From contig CP108521.1 in assembly GCA_035999765.1 (NCBI GenBank), positions 9,796,001-9,860,000 of the forward strand: DNA of 64,000 nt, in the 5' to 3' direction. The notes beneath the pieces are model-generated. The model was not told the DNA's origin. It saw only the letters and a list, made by a program, of their open reading frames with translations, and searched no databases. Positions 36,094 to 45,700 of this stretch are shown piece by piece (positions within the stretch are counted from its first letter, which is position 1; the number at the start of each line of letters is the position of its first letter). The translations under genes were made by a program, and so were the position numbers. The stretch is from Streptomyces sp. NBC_01231. Its GTDB lineage: Bacteria; Actinomycetota; Actinomycetes; Streptomycetales; Streptomycetaceae.

Positions 36094-37245
36094 GTGGACT
36101 TCGGGCTGACCGACGAGCAGGACCTGTTGCGCGCGACGGCACGGGAGTTCGTCGCCGACGTGTGCCCGGCCGAGAAGGCCAAACAGTGGGACGAGGAGGG
36201 CATCGTCCCGCCCGAGCTGTTCCGGGGCATGGCCGACCTGGGGTGGTTCTCGCTGCCGTTCAGCGAGGACGAGGGCGGTGACGGCGGGGGACCGCTGGAG
36301 CTGATCCTGATCGCGGAGGAGCTCGGCCGGGCCAGCTTCGATGTCGCCATGTGCTACATCGGCGTACTCATCCCCGGGATCACGGTGTTCCGGTGGGGAA
36401 GTGAGGCGCAGCGCGACTTCATCCGCGAGCAGGTGATGACGGGGCGCCACCGGCTCGCCGTCGGCCTGAGCGAACCCGACAGCGGATCGGACGCCGCGGC
36501 CCTGCGCACCACGGCCGAGGACCACGGGGACCACTTCCTCGTCCGCGGGCAGAAGGCGTGGTGCACGGGCGGCGGTCTGCCCGACACGACCATCGCGACC
36601 TATGTACGCACCGGCCCCCGCGAGCCCAAGCACGGCGGCATCAGCCTGCTGCTCGTCGACCCCGCGACGGAGGGCGTCGACGTACGCCGGACACCTACGC
36701 TCGCCCGGCACATCCTGGGTACCAACGAGGTCTTCTTCAATGACGCCCTGGTGGCGAAGGAGAACCTCGTCGGCCCGCGTGACGAGGGCTGGAAGGTCAT
36801 GCTCTCCAACATCGAACTGGAGAAGGTGATCATCACCGGCGGCTATCTGGGCGCCGCCCAGGCAACCCTCGACGAGATGCTGGAGTACGCCCGCACCCGG
36901 CACGCCTTCGGCCGGCCGATCGGCAACTTCCAGGCGCTTGCCCACGCCATGGCCGACCTGCAGACCGAGATCGACTCCGCCCGGCTGCTCGCGTACCGCG
37001 CCGCCTGGCTGCTCGCCCAGGGCAGACCGTGCACCCGGGAGGGCTCGATGGCGAAACTGAAGGGCTCGGAGACCTACGTGGCCGCCGCCCGGCTCGGGAT
37101 GCAGGTCTGCGCGGGCCACGGCTTCTCCACGGAGAGCGTGATGAGTTTCCGCTACCGGGAGTCGATCGTCGCCACGATCTCCGGAGGGACCAGCCAGATC
37201 CAGCGCAACGGCATCGCCCGCAGCATGGGGCTCAGGTCCTACTGA
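36094..37245 (+). CDS. acyl-CoA dehydrogenase
   Basis: The 383-residue product starts MDFGLTDEQDLLRATAREF, the usual ACAD N-terminus. The GTG at 36094 lies 6 bases after GAGGA and is favoured over a GTG two codons earlier. Motifs are VGLSEPDSGSDAAALRTTA and, at the C-terminus, SGGTSQIQRNGIARSMG. The latter has Gly where medium-chain ACADs have the catalytic Glu, so the base may sit elsewhere, as in isovaleryl-type enzymes. It is a single-gene unit with its own control element. It converges on the thioesterase gene. Confidence 0.9.
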   Translation: MDFGLTDEQDLLRATAREFVADVCPAEKAKQWDEEGIVPPELFRGMADLGWFSLPFSEDEGGDGGGPLELILIAEELGRASFDVAMCYIGVLIPGITVFRWGSEAQRDFIREQVMTGRHRLAVGLSEPDSGSDAAALRTTAEDHGDHFLVRGQKAWCTGGGLPDTTIATYVRTGPREPKHGGISLLLVDPATEGVDVRRTPTLARHILGTNEVFFNDALVAKENLVGPRDEGWKVMLSNIELEKVIITGGYLGAAQATLDEMLEYARTRHAFGRPIGNFQALAHAMADLQTEIDSARLLAYRAAWLLAQGRPCTREGSMAKLKGSETYVAAARLGMQVCAGHGFSTESVMSFRYRESIVATISGGTSQIQRNGIARSMGLRSY

Positions 37246-37277
37246 GCCCCGCCGTCCCGACCGCCCCGGCCCGCCGG

Positions 37278-37799
37278 CTATTCCTTCTGGTCCTCGCCGT
37301 CCTGACCGGCCAGCCACTCCTGGTGCCGTGCGAAGTGGCCCTGGTCCCGGGTCACCCAGATTCCGGAGACCCGGGCCAGCACGGCCCGCGTCGGCAGCAG
37401 CACCATCTCGCCCGCGATGTACCAGCGCCTGCCCTCCCGCTTCTCCACCCAGGCCCGCACCTCCAGCGGCCGTTGCACCGGCACCGGCTTCACGAAGCTC
37501 ACGCTCAGCTCCGCCGTGACGCTCAACACCCGGTGCAGCAGTGGCAGATGACCGAGACAGTCGTCCAGTACGGCAGCGGTCCAGCCCCCGTGCGCGACAT
37601 CGGGTCCGCCCTCCTGGTCACGCGGGCAGGACAGCTCGAACAGGGCTGCCCCGTCCTCGTCGAGCCGCTCGTGCTCCACCCCCAGCCGACAGGAACCGGC
37701 GGCGCGGCACGCCCCGCACAGGGCCACCCCGCCGGGTGTCCGCGGCGGCTCCTGGAAATCCGACCCCGCCCAGGGTCCCGTCGGTGGCGTCGCGGACAT
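37278..37799 (-). CDS. PaaI-type hotdog-fold thioesterase
   Basis: The 173-residue product has a cysteine-bearing N-terminal stretch (CGACRAAGSC) followed by a hotdog domain (about 45-155) with VAHGGWTAAVLDDCLGHL, the PaaI-like active-site region, and LSVSFVKPVPVQRPLEV. It would hydrolyse a stalled or excess acyl-CoA. It follows the LLM gene by 32 bases and is the last gene of the leftward run that starts with the amidohydrolase at 42341. Confidence 0.85.
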   Translation of the reverse strand: MSATPPTGPWAGSDFQEPPRTPGGVALCGACRAAGSCRLGVEHERLDEDGAALFELSCPRDQEGGPDVAHGGWTAAVLDDCLGHLPLLHRVLSVTAELSVSFVKPVPVQRPLEVRAWVEKREGRRWYIAGEMVLLPTRAVLARVSGIWVTRDQGHFARHQEWLAGQDGEDQKE

Positions 37800-37831
37800 G
37801 GTGTGACTCCTTCTCGTTGGGCCCCGAAGTG

Positions 37832-38806
37832 TCAGACATCGGCAAGCAGCGGGCGCAGTTTCCCGGCGATGAGCTGGACCTGGCGGGCCACCATCTCCTC
37901 GGACATCCCGGCGAGCGAGGCCCACAGGAACACGCCCTCCACCGGCAACCCTGCCACGTACGCCGTGATGGCATCGGCGACGTCCTGCGGGGTGCCGTAC
38001 AGGAACTGCCCGACGCCACTCGCGCGCAGCCCCGTCTCCCGCCACTTCTCGGGGTCGATGGGGCGGGGAGCGGGTTGGTCGGTCCCCTCCACCATGTATC
38101 TGCGGTAGCTGTCCCACTGGTATGCCAGGTGCTCGCGGACCACCGGCCAGTCGCCGTCGGGGTCCTCGGTCACGAACGTGGTGAACGAGCCCTGCATCCG
38201 GGCCGTCGACAGGTCGTGCCCGCTCTCGGCGAGTCCCTCCCGGTACGGCGTCAGCAGCGCCGGGTTGAGCGACAGCAGTCCTGTGCCGAGCCGGCCGGCC
38301 CGTCGGGCGCCCTGAGGGCCCTGGTAGCCGAGCCAGATCGGCAGCGGATCCTGGACCGGGCCGGGCATGACCAGCGACTGGGCCCACAGGCTCCGGATGT
38401 CCCGGACCCGTTGGTCGGTCGTGGAGTAGCGCTTGGCGAGGTCGGCCCCGTACAGCCGGTACTCGGGCACCCGGTAGCCGGTGCCGAGCCCCAGGTCCAG
38501 GCGGCCGTCGCTGATGATGTCGACGATCGCGGCCTGTTCGGCGATCTCAGGGGCCGCGTGCAGCGGCGCCGGGATGACGGCGGTGCCCAGGCGCACCCGC
38601 TGGGTGCGGGCGGCGGCCGCGGCCGCCATGGTGAGCGGCTGCGGGAGGTAGCCGTCCTCGAAGCCGTGGTGTTCGGAGAACCAGACCGAGTCGATGCCGA
38701 GCCGGTCCGCCTCCTCGCACATCTCCAGGGCGAATCCGTACACCCGTGACCAACTCCGCTGCCACGGCGGCGGGTTGCGCATGTCGAAGTAGATGCCCAC
38801 CTTCAC
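37832..38806 (-). CDS. LLM-class flavin-dependent oxidoreductase
   Basis: The 324-residue product is a luciferase-like monooxygenase barrel starting MKVGIYFDMRNPPPW, with DSVWFSEHHGFEDGYLPQPL and LGLGTGYRVPEYRLYG. Such enzymes use FMN or F420 to oxidise or reduce small organic molecules. The GTG at 38806 follows AGGAGG and overlaps the stop of the upstream GNAT fusion gene. In this operon it could carry out a ring or chain oxygenation step; cofactor type is not decidable by eye. Confidence 0.87.
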   Translation of the reverse strand: MKVGIYFDMRNPPPWQRSWSRVYGFALEMCEEADRLGIDSVWFSEHHGFEDGYLPQPLTMAAAAAARTQRVRLGTAVIPAPLHAAPEIAEQAAIVDIISDGRLDLGLGTGYRVPEYRLYGADLAKRYSTTDQRVRDIRSLWAQSLVMPGPVQDPLPIWLGYQGPQGARRAGRLGTGLLSLNPALLTPYREGLAESGHDLSTARMQGSFTTFVTEDPDGDWPVVREHLAYQWDSYRRYMVEGTDQPAPRPIDPEKWRETGLRASGVGQFLYGTPQDVADAITAYVAGLPVEGVFLWASLAGMSEEMVARQVQLIAGKLRPLLADV

Positions 38807-41238
38807 GATAGTCCTCCTGTCGGTTCGGCCGCGAGTCGGATCGTCGCGTGTGCGACGGCCACTCCGTCCCCGGGCCGCAGCAGTCGTACCGGGCGCAGTT
38901 CCAGCGCCTCGATCTCGGGGAGGTCCTCGACCATCGCCGAGATCCGCAGAACGGTCTCCTCGAGAGCCGCCAGATCCACCCCCGGGCCGCCCACCCGGCC
39001 GTCCAGCAGCGGGGCGGCCCGCAGCGAACGGACCATCTCGCGGGCGTCGCGGTCGCTGAGCGGGGTGACGCGGTGGGCGACGTCCGCCATCAGGTCGGCG
39101 TAGTCCCCGGTGAGACCGAAGGAGACCACCGGGCCGAAGACCGGATCGGCGCCGACGGTGAGGAACGCGTCCGGTCCCGGGCCCGGTCGGGCGTCACGTA
39201 CGGCGATGCCGTACGCGGCCAGCAACTCGGCGGCGACCGCCGCGGGCACCGGGCCGGGGTCGCACGCCGCGACCAGCGACCGGGCGCGCTCGGTGTCGAC
39301 ATCCGGGAGATCCGGTATGACGCCCGCCGGAGTGCTGCGCCAGGCCTGGTAGGCCGCCGCGTGTCCGAGCGACGCGGCCGCCGCCTCGGGGAACGTGTAC
39401 GTCGGCACCACCAGGTCGCCCCGGTGCAGGAGATCGGCGACGCCCGCGCCGCCCAGGAAACTGGCCACCACCGGCTTCTCGGGCCGGGCCGCGGCCGCGT
39501 CCAGGATCGCCGACGCCACCTCGTCGGGCTTGTCCGCCAGCGGCGGCATGAACAGCACGACCGCCGCGTCGATCCCGTCGTCGGCCAGGACCGCGTCCAG
39601 CGCCTGCCGGTAGTGCGCGGCGGTGGCCTTGGGGGTCAGGTCGACCGGGTTGGCGACGTCGAAGTGGGGGCCGAGGGCCGACCGGAGCCGCTGCTGGGTG
39701 GGGTTGGAGAGTGCGGGCACGCACAGACCGCTCGCCGCGCACGCCCCGACCGTCAGCGCCGCCGGCCCGCCCGCGTTGGTGATCACGGCGACCCGGTCAC
39801 CGGGCGGGGGCGGCTGGTGGGCGAGCAGCAGGGCGACGTCGAACAGTTCCTGGAGGCTGCGGGTGCGGATCACTCCGGACTGGGCGAACAGTGAGCTCAC
39901 CGCCGAGTCCGCGGGACCCGGATGAACCGCGACGATCGGCTTGCGCGGTGCGATACGGCGGGCGACGCGGGCGAACCGGCGCGGATTGCCGAAGGTCTCG
40001 ACGTGCAGCAGGATCACCGAGGTCGCCGGGTCCTCCTCCCACCACTGGAGCAGGTCGTTGGTGGAGACGTCCACGGCGTGCCCCACCGACACGAACCCCG
40101 AGAAGCCGAGCCGCAACCGCCGGGCGAAGTCGAGCACCGCCAGTCCCAGCGGCCCGGACTGGCTGGACATCGCCACCCGGCCCGGCGTCGGCAGGGCGGG
40201 CGAGAAGGTCGCGGCCAGCCGCGCCGCGGGCGTCGTGTTGACCACACCCATGCAGTTCGGGCCCACCAGCCGCATCCCGGAGGCACGGGCGAAACGGGCC
40301 AGCTCCAGCTCGCTCGCCCGCCCTTCGACTCCCGTCTCCCCGAAGCCCGTCGAGACGACGACCACCGCCTTGACACCGGCGTCCGCACACTCCCGTACGA
40401 CCTCGGGCACGGCCTCGGCCCGTACGGCCACCAGCGCCAGATCCGGCGCCTCGGGCAGGTCACGGAGACGGGGATACGCCCGCGCGCCGGCGATCCGCTC
40501 GGCGCGCGGGTTGACCGGGAACACGCTGCCGCCGAAGCCGCCCCGCAGCAGGTTGGCCACGATCTCGTGGCCGATCGTCAGCGGGTCGCGGTTGGCGCCG
40601 ATCACGGCCACCGACCGCGGTTCGAGCAGCGGCCGCAGGGAACGCCGTACGGCCGTGTGCTCGCGACGCTCGGCCCGGGCCACGGCCAGGGTCTGCGGGT
40701 CGATGGCGATCTCGAAGTGGATGATCTGCCCGGGCGGTCCGGCCTCGACGCGGTAGCCGGAGCCGAGGAACACGTTGATCATCCGGGTGTTGTCGGCGAG
40801 GACGTCGGCTTCCAGTACCCGGATGCCCCGGGCGCGGGCGGCGGCGGCGATGTGCTCCAGGAGGAGCCTGCCGAACCCCTCGCTCTGGTAGTCGTCCCGG
40901 ATGGTGAAGGTGACCTCGGCGTGCTCGGGTTCCTCGGGGTCGCGGACGTAGCGGACCAGGCCGGCGATCTCGTCGCCGGCCAGGGCGACGAGCGCCAGCT
41001 CGTTGAGGTAGTCGACGTGCGCGCCGCGCCGGATGACGTCGTCGCGGGCGCGGACCACCGGGCCGAGTGAGCGGTAGGCCAGGGTGGCCCGGGACAGGCT
41101 GCCGACGAAGGCGACCAGGCGGTCGGCGTCCTCGGGCCGGACGGGCCTGAGGAAGGTCGACCGCCCGGTCCTGACGAGCCCGGGCCGTTCCAGGTCGTCG
41201 GGGTACGAGGGATCCGAGGGGAGTGGGGGAGTGGTCAC
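38803..41238 (-). CDS. GNAT acetyltransferase fused to a degenerate ADP-forming acyl-CoA synthetase
   Basis: The product is about 811 residues. An N-terminal GNAT domain (about 20-180; FTIRDDYQSEGFGRLLLEHI) precedes a CoA-binding Rossmann domain (about 205-330; RSVAVIGANRDPLTIGHEI) and a flavodoxin-like CoA-ligase domain (about 340-600). Only the tail of the ATP-grasp domain remains (about 690-811; DPVFGPVVSFGL, EIEALELRPV). The SHTGALAG-type phospho-His loop is missing between KPIVAVHPG and LFAQSGVIR. The ATP-grasp GYPVxLK and HKSDVGGV segments are also absent. The synthetase part should be inactive and may sense a ligand for the acetyltransferase. The GTG start at 41238 is provisional. Confidence 0.8.
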   Translation of the reverse strand: MTTPPLPSDPSYPDDLERPGLVRTGRSTFLRPVRPEDADRLVAFVGSLSRATLAYRSLGPVVRARDDVIRRGAHVDYLNELALVALAGDEIAGLVRYVRDPEEPEHAEVTFTIRDDYQSEGFGRLLLEHIAAAARARGIRVLEADVLADNTRMINVFLGSGYRVEAGPPGQIIHFEIAIDPQTLAVARAERREHTAVRRSLRPLLEPRSVAVIGANRDPLTIGHEIVANLLRGGFGGSVFPVNPRAERIAGARAYPRLRDLPEAPDLALVAVRAEAVPEVVRECADAGVKAVVVVSTGFGETGVEGRASELELARFARASGMRLVGPNCMGVVNTTPAARLAATFSPALPTPGRVAMSSQSGPLGLAVLDFARRLRLGFSGFVSVGHAVDVSTNDLLQWWEEDPATSVILLHVETFGNPRRFARVARRIAPRKPIVAVHPGPADSAVSSLFAQSGVIRTRSLQELFDVALLLAHQPPPPGDRVAVITNAGGPAALTVGACAASGLCVPALSNPTQQRLRSALGPHFDVANPVDLTPKATAAHYRQALDAVLADDGIDAAVVLFMPPLADKPDEVASAILDAAAARPEKPVVASFLGGAGVADLLHRGDLVVPTYTFPEAAAASLGHAAAYQAWRSTPAGVIPDLPDVDTERARSLVAACDPGPVPAAVAAELLAAYGIAVRDARPGPGPDAFLTVGADPVFGPVVSFGLTGDYADLMADVAHRVTPLSDRDAREMVRSLRAAPLLDGRVGGPGVDLAALEETVLRISAMVEDLPEIEALELRPVRLLRPGDGVAVAHATIRLAAEPTGGLS

Positions 41239-41261
41239 CGGTGTTCGGTCGCCGACGCGGG

Positions 41262-42341
41262 TCAGACGGCCGCCTCCTGGGGAGTCTGCTCCGGCAGGCG
41301 GAAGAGCTCGTTGAAGGTGCCGCGGGTGACCCGCTCGCGGATGTCGTCCGACACACCGTCGAACAGGTCGTGCAGCGTGGACTGGGTGTGGCCGTACGTG
41401 CCCTCCAGGTGGGGGTAGTCGTCGCCCCACATCACGTTGCGGTAGCCCGTCGACTCGACGATCTCCACCGAGCTCTTGTCGTGCTGGAAGGACGCGTACA
41501 CCTGCTGCCTGATGATCTCGCTGGGCAGCCGGCTCAGCTTCGGCCGGACGAACATGCCGTGCTGGCGGTACGCCTCGTCCATCCGGTCGCCGATGGCCGG
41601 CACCCAGCCGGCGCCGCCCTCCGCGATGAGGATCCTCAGGTCGGGATGGCGGTCCAGGGCACCGCCCGCGACCAGGTGGGACACCACCCGCATGCCCGGG
41701 TAGGTCGTCTCCATGTAGTTGACGACCGCGCCGCCGGGTCCGCGGAAGACGACGTTCTCACCGCCCGTGCCGATGTGGAAGGCGAGCACCAGACCCGCCC
41801 GCTCGACCGTGGTCCACAGCGGCTCCCAGCGGTCGAGGGCGTATTCCTCGCCCGGCCGGGTCGCGCACGGCAGGAAGACCGCCTGGAAGCCCAGTTCCGC
41901 CACCCGCTCGACCTCGGCGACCGCGTCGTCGATGTCGGCCGTCGAGACGCAGGCGGTGGTGATGACGCGCTTGTTCTTGCGGAGGATCTCGTCGTGCGCC
42001 CAGTCGTTCCAGGCCCGTACGGTCTCCCGGGCCAGCTCCCGGTCGGTGATCGAGACGAGCCAGAAACCCATGGAGGGGAAGGCCAGTTGGCCCCACACGC
42101 CCTCCTGGTCGAGGTCCTTGAGTCGGACCTTCAGGTCCCAGGCACCCGGCGGACGCATGGCGTCCATGAAGTCGCCGAGCTGACGGTCGATGCGTTCGCC
42201 GTCGATGTAGAGCATCTCGTACTTCTCGCCGCGCTCACTGCGCGGCGCCCGCGCCCCGAGCCGTGCGGACAGCCTCTGTGTCCACACGTCGGCGGGTTCC
42301 ATCACATGGGAGTCCCCGGAGTTGACCCAGATCTTCGTCAT
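41262..42341 (-). CDS. amidohydrolase-family (Amidohydrolase_2) protein
   Basis: The 359-residue product is a TIM-barrel metal-dependent hydrolase or decarboxylase of the ACMSD-like family. It has NSGDSHVMEP near the start, AFHIGTGGENV, VVSHLVAGGALDRHP and MWGDDYPHLEGTYGHT near the end. The ATG at 42341 follows AAGGGG by 5 bases. It leads a leftward operon with the GNAT fusion, LLM oxidoreductase and thioesterase. A TTAGC-containing element lies 31-39 bases upstream. Family members hydrolyse or decarboxylate ring-derived acids; substrate here is unknown. Confidence 0.87.
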   Translation of the reverse strand: MTKIWVNSGDSHVMEPADVWTQRLSARLGARAPRSERGEKYEMLYIDGERIDRQLGDFMDAMRPPGAWDLKVRLKDLDQEGVWGQLAFPSMGFWLVSITDRELARETVRAWNDWAHDEILRKNKRVITTACVSTADIDDAVAEVERVAELGFQAVFLPCATRPGEEYALDRWEPLWTTVERAGLVLAFHIGTGGENVVFRGPGGAVVNYMETTYPGMRVVSHLVAGGALDRHPDLRILIAEGGAGWVPAIGDRMDEAYRQHGMFVRPKLSRLPSEIIRQQVYASFQHDKSSVEIVESTGYRNVMWGDDYPHLEGTYGHTQSTLHDLFDGVSDDIRERVTRGTFNELFRLPEQTPQEAAV

Positions 42342-42371
42342 GACGCCCCTTCGGGTCAATGGATGCAATCA

Positions 42372-42386
42372 GTTAGCGATTTTAGT
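42372..42386. promoter_or_regulatory. AT-rich control element with GTTAGCGAT (site B)
   Basis: GTTAGCGAT (42372-42380) followed by TTTAG aligns with the GTTAGCTATTTAAG element at 63502-63515. It lies 31-45 bases upstream of the minus-strand amidohydrolase start, in the 84-base gap after etfA. Confidence 0.45.
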
Positions 42387-42425
42387 TGTATGAGTGGCCG
42401 AATGGAAGGCCGGAGGAGTGAAAGA

Positions 42426-43388
42426 TCAGCTCCGGCGCCGCTCGATCTCGTCCGCCAGTTGTGGCAGCACCTCGAAGAGGTCCCCGACGACGCCGTGGTC
42501 GGCGAGCTCGAAGATCGGGGCGTCGGGGTCCTTGTTGACGGCGACGATGGTCTTGGACGTCTGCATGCCCGCCCGGTGCTGGATCGCGCCCGAGATGCCC
42601 GCGGCCAGGTAGAGCTGCGGGGAGACCTGCGTGCCGGTCTGGCCGACCTGGTGGCTGTGCGGGTACCAGCCGGCGTCCACGGCGGCCCGGGACGCCCCGA
42701 CGGCCGCGCCCAGGAGGTCGGCGATCCGCTCGATGAGCGCGAAGTTCTCGGCCCCGTTGACGCCCCGGCCGCCGGAGACCACGAGGTCGGCCTCGGTCAG
42801 CTCGGGACGATCGCCCCGCTCGCGCGGGGTGCGGGACAGCACCCGTACGGCGGCGGCCGCCGGGCCGAAGTCGATGTCCTGCTTCTCGACGGCGGGGGTG
42901 ACCGGAGCGGGTTCGGGGGCGACGGCGTTCGGCTTGACTGTGATGACCGGCACGCCCTGGGTGACGTGCGCGGTGACCTGGTACGTGGCCGCGAACGCCG
43001 ACTGCTCGGTGACCGGGCCGTCCGCTCCGGCCTGGATGTCGACCGCGTCGGTGATGAGGCCGGAGTCGAGCCGGAGGGCGACCCGGGCGGCGATCTCCTT
43101 GCCGTCCGGCCCGGACGGCAGCAGGATCGCGGCCGGTCCGGTGCGTTCGGCGATCTGTGTGAGGGCGTCGACGGCCGGGGTGACGAGGTACTCGTCGACC
43201 TCGGGGGCGTCCACGACGTAGACCCGGTGCGCACCGTACCGGCCGAGGGCCTCGGTGGCGGCGTCCACGCCCGGCCCCAGGAAGACGGCCGAGGGCTCGC
43301 CCAACCGGCGGGCCAGGGTGAGCAGTTCGAGGGTCGGCTTGCGTACTGCGCCGTCCGTGTGGTCGACGAGGACGAGGATCTCGGCCAC
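42426..43388 (-). CDS. etfA: electron transfer flavoprotein alpha subunit
   Basis: The 320-residue product has the ETF N-terminal domain ([17 protein letters not shown]) and the C-terminal FAD domain (about 200-318) with [23 protein letters not shown] and [17 protein letters not shown]. It accepts electrons from the ACADs of this cluster and passes them to ETF:quinone oxidoreductase. The common GQTGK motif reads GQTGT here. It follows etfB by 50 bases on the minus strand. A dedicated ETF inside the cluster supports multiple ACAD steps in one pathway. Confidence 0.94.
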   Translation of the reverse strand: MAEILVLVDHTDGAVRKPTLELLTLARRLGEPSAVFLGPGVDAATEALGRYGAHRVYVVDAPEVDEYLVTPAVDALTQIAERTGPAAILLPSGPDGKEIAARVALRLDSGLITDAVDIQAGADGPVTEQSAFAATYQVTAHVTQGVPVITVKPNAVAPEPAPVTPAVEKQDIDFGPAAAAVRVLSRTPRERGDRPELTEADLVVSGGRGVNGAENFALIERIADLLGAAVGASRAAVDAGWYPHSHQVGQTGTQVSPQLYLAAGISGAIQHRAGMQTSKTIVAVNKDPDAPIFELADHGVVGDLFEVLPQLADEIERRRS

Positions 43389-43438
43389 GGTGATGCACTC
43401 CTCTTGCTAGGTCCTTGCTGGGCTGCGCCGGCCAGGGG

Positions 43439-44218
43439 TCAGATGAACTTCTTGGTGGTGAGGAACGTGGCCAGTCCGGCGCCGCCCGTACCGTCGTCGG
43501 TGACGATCTCTCCCTTGGTGCGCGCCGGGCGCCTGGTCGCGGCGTCGACGGCCGACCGGGCGCCGGCCGGGCCGACCTGTGCGGCGTCGAGGCCGAGATC
43601 GGCGAGGTCGAGGGTCTCCAGCGGCTTCTTCTTCGCGGCCATGATCCCCTTGAAGGAGGGGTAGCGGGCGTCCCCGGAGCGGTCCGTCACCGAGACGACG
43701 GCGGGCAGGGCGCCCTGGATCCGTGCGGTCGCGCCGTCGCCCTCGCGGCGGCCGGTCGCCGTTCCGTTCTCGATCGCCAGGTCCTCCAGGTGGGTGACGG
43801 CCGGGACGCCGAGCCGCTCGGCCAGGATCGCCGGTACGACGCCCATGGTGCCGTCCGTCGAGGCCATGCCGCACAGGACGAGGTCGAAGCCGTGCCGCTC
43901 GATCGCCCTGGCCAGGACGAGCGACGTACCGAAGGCGTCGCTGCCCACGATGTCCTCGTCGCTCACGTGGATCGCCGAGTCACCGCCCATCGCCAGCGCC
44001 TTGCGCAGCGCGTCCCTGGCGTCGTCGGGGCCGATCGTGAGGTAGCTGATCTCGGCGTCGACACCCGATTCGGCGATCCGCAGGGCCTGCTCGACCGCGT
44101 ACTCGTCGAGTTCGGACAGCAGTGAGTCGACCGAGTCCCGGTCGGTGGTGCCGTCCTCGGTGAAGGTGCGGTCCGCAGTGGCGTCGGGCACATGTTTCAC
44201 GCAGACAACGATCTTCAC
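43439..44218 (-). CDS. etfB: electron transfer flavoprotein beta subunit
   Basis: The 259-residue product starts MKIVVCVKHVPD and has the AMP-binding region (IGPDDARDALRKALAMGGDSAIHV, about 63-86) and the LGLDAAQVG-like recognition-loop neighbourhood near 195. GTG 44218 lies 8 bases after AGGAG and is preferred over a GTG three codons earlier. It is the first gene of the etfBA pair and divergent from the PaaK-like ligase, with a TAGTTAACTA palindrome in the shared control region. Confidence 0.94.
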   Translation of the reverse strand: MKIVVCVKHVPDATADRTFTEDGTTDRDSVDSLLSELDEYAVEQALRIAESGVDAEISYLTIGPDDARDALRKALAMGGDSAIHVSDEDIVGSDAFGTSLVLARAIERHGFDLVLCGMASTDGTMGVVPAILAERLGVPAVTHLEDLAIENGTATGRREGDGATARIQGALPAVVSVTDRSGDARYPSFKGIMAAKKKPLETLDLADLGLDAAQVGPAGARSAVDAATRRPARTKGEIVTDDGTGGAGLATFLTTKKFI

Positions 44219-44261
44219 AGCGCACACTCCTGAACACTCCCGCAGGTCTAATGAGTGCTAA

Positions 44262-44271
44262 TAGTTAACTA
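44262..44271. promoter_or_regulatory. TAGTTAACTA palindrome in the etfB/ligase divergent region (site C)
   Basis: A perfect 10-bp AT-rich palindrome lies 44 bases before the etfB start and 104 bases before the ligase start, flanked by GTGCTAA and ATATCG. Its core resembles the TTAGCTA elements at the other catabolic promoters. Confidence 0.5.
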
Positions 44272-44374
44272 TATCGACCGGCGGAGCGCGAGCCCTGGCT
44301 TTGAATCCGTCGAATTGGTTGACTGATTGCGCTGATAGCTGGAAGATCTGGGCACTGAGCCGCAAGGAGGCGCC

Positions 44375-45700
44375 ATGGTGGGTGACAGGCACACCGGTGA
44401 CAGGTACTTCGAGCCACAGGTGGAGACCATGCCCCGCGAGCGACTGCGGGCGCAGCAGGAGGAGCGCGTCCTGGAGCTGGTGGGGTACGCCTACGCCAAC
44501 TCCGCCTTCTACCGGGAACTCTGGGACGAGCACGGAGTACACCCGCGCGACATCCGTTCCCTGGAGGACTTCCGGGCGCGGATCCCCTTCATCACCAAAG
44601 ACATGTTCCGCGGCTACCGGGCCCGCACCGGCGACCCCTTCGGTGGTCTGCTCTGCGTCCCGGTCGAAGAGCTGACCTCGGTCTCCTCCAGTTCGGGCAC
44701 CACCGGCGACCCCGAGTTCTTCGCCGAGATCTGGCAGGACGCACCGCCCCTGGTGACCGCGCAGGTGCGTGATCTGTGGGAGCTGGGCCTGCGCCCGGGG
44801 GACCGGGTGCTCAGTCCGCCCGGCACCTTCCGCAACCTCATGGACCCCGGCTTCCAGGCACTCGGCGCGGTGGTCGTCGAGGTGGACACCTGGATGGGGA
44901 ACATGGCCGAGGTCGTCGAGGCCCTGCGCACCTACCGGCCGGCCTATCTGCAGATGATGTATCCGCAGATGGTGGAGCTGGAACACCTGGCCGAGAAGAC
45001 CGACCTGAAGGAGGCCTTCTCCTCCCTGAAGGGCGCCTCCTGTGCCGGCCAGCCCCTCAGCCGGAAGATGCGCGAGCGGATCCGCGACGACTGGGGCATC
45101 GACGTCTACGAGTACACCAGCGCCGCCGACACCGGCACCGCCTGGGAGTGCCGCGAGCACGACGGCTTCCACCTCTGGGAGGACACCGTCTTCGCCGAGT
45201 GCGTCGAGGTCGACGAACACGGCGGCTGGCAGGACGTCCCGGAGAGCGACCTGGGCGAACTGGTCGCCACTGACCTGGACAACCGGGCCGCACCGCTGAT
45301 CCGCTACCGCAGCGAGGACCTGGTCCGGCTGTCCCGGGACCGCTGCGGCTGCGGCCGCACCCACGCCCGGATGTGGGTGGCCGGGCGGCGCGGTGACGAG
45401 ACGCTGGTCCACGGCCGTTCGGTGGTCCTGCGGGACATCTGGCAGGCGGTGGAGGACCAGCCCGAGACGGTGGCCGGGGTCTTCCAGATCGTCCGGGACG
45501 GACGCGAGGTCGACGAACTGCGGCTGCGGGTCGGCTACGACCCCCATCTCACCGACGACGTCGACGCCCTGGCCGGACGGCTCGGCGAGGCCGTGCGCGA
45601 GCGGACCGGAGTGAAGCCGGTGCTCGACATGCGCACCGAGGAGGACCTGTTGAAGACCATGACCAGCGTCGCGAAGTTCCCCCGGGTGGTGAAGAGCTGA
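44375..45700 (+). CDS. phenylacetate-CoA ligase (PaaK)-like acid-CoA ligase
   Basis: The 441-residue product matches the PaaK branch of the ANL superfamily. It has YANSAFYRELWDEHGV near the N-terminus, the AMP-site SVSSSSGTTGDP (about 107-118), YEYTSAADTGT, a metal-site CGCGRTHARM (about 325-334) and a C-terminal domain with TEEDLLKTMTSVAKFPRVVK. It would activate a carboxylic acid as its CoA thioester, the entry step of the cluster. AAGGAGG lies 4 bases before the ATG. The stop overlaps the next gene (TGATG). Confidence 0.9.
   Translation: MVGDRHTGDRYFEPQVETMPRERLRAQQEERVLELVGYAYANSAFYRELWDEHGVHPRDIRSLEDFRARIPFITKDMFRGYRARTGDPFGGLLCVPVEELTSVSSSSGTTGDPEFFAEIWQDAPPLVTAQVRDLWELGLRPGDRVLSPPGTFRNLMDPGFQALGAVVVEVDTWMGNMAEVVEALRTYRPAYLQMMYPQMVELEHLAEKTDLKEAFSSLKGASCAGQPLSRKMRERIRDDWGIDVYEYTSAADTGTAWECREHDGFHLWEDTVFAECVEVDEHGGWQDVPESDLGELVATDLDNRAAPLIRYRSEDLVRLSRDRCGCGRTHARMWVAGRRGDETLVHGRSVVLRDIWQAVEDQPETVAGVFQIVRDGREVDELRLRVGYDPHLTDDVDALAGRLGEAVRERTGVKPVLDMRTEEDLLKTMTSVAKFPRVVKS

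Noticed and set aside
41223..43664. An 813-codon plus-strand open frame opposite the amidohydrolase and etfA genes
   Set aside because: Both real genes on the minus strand have clear family motifs; this frame is a compositional shadow.
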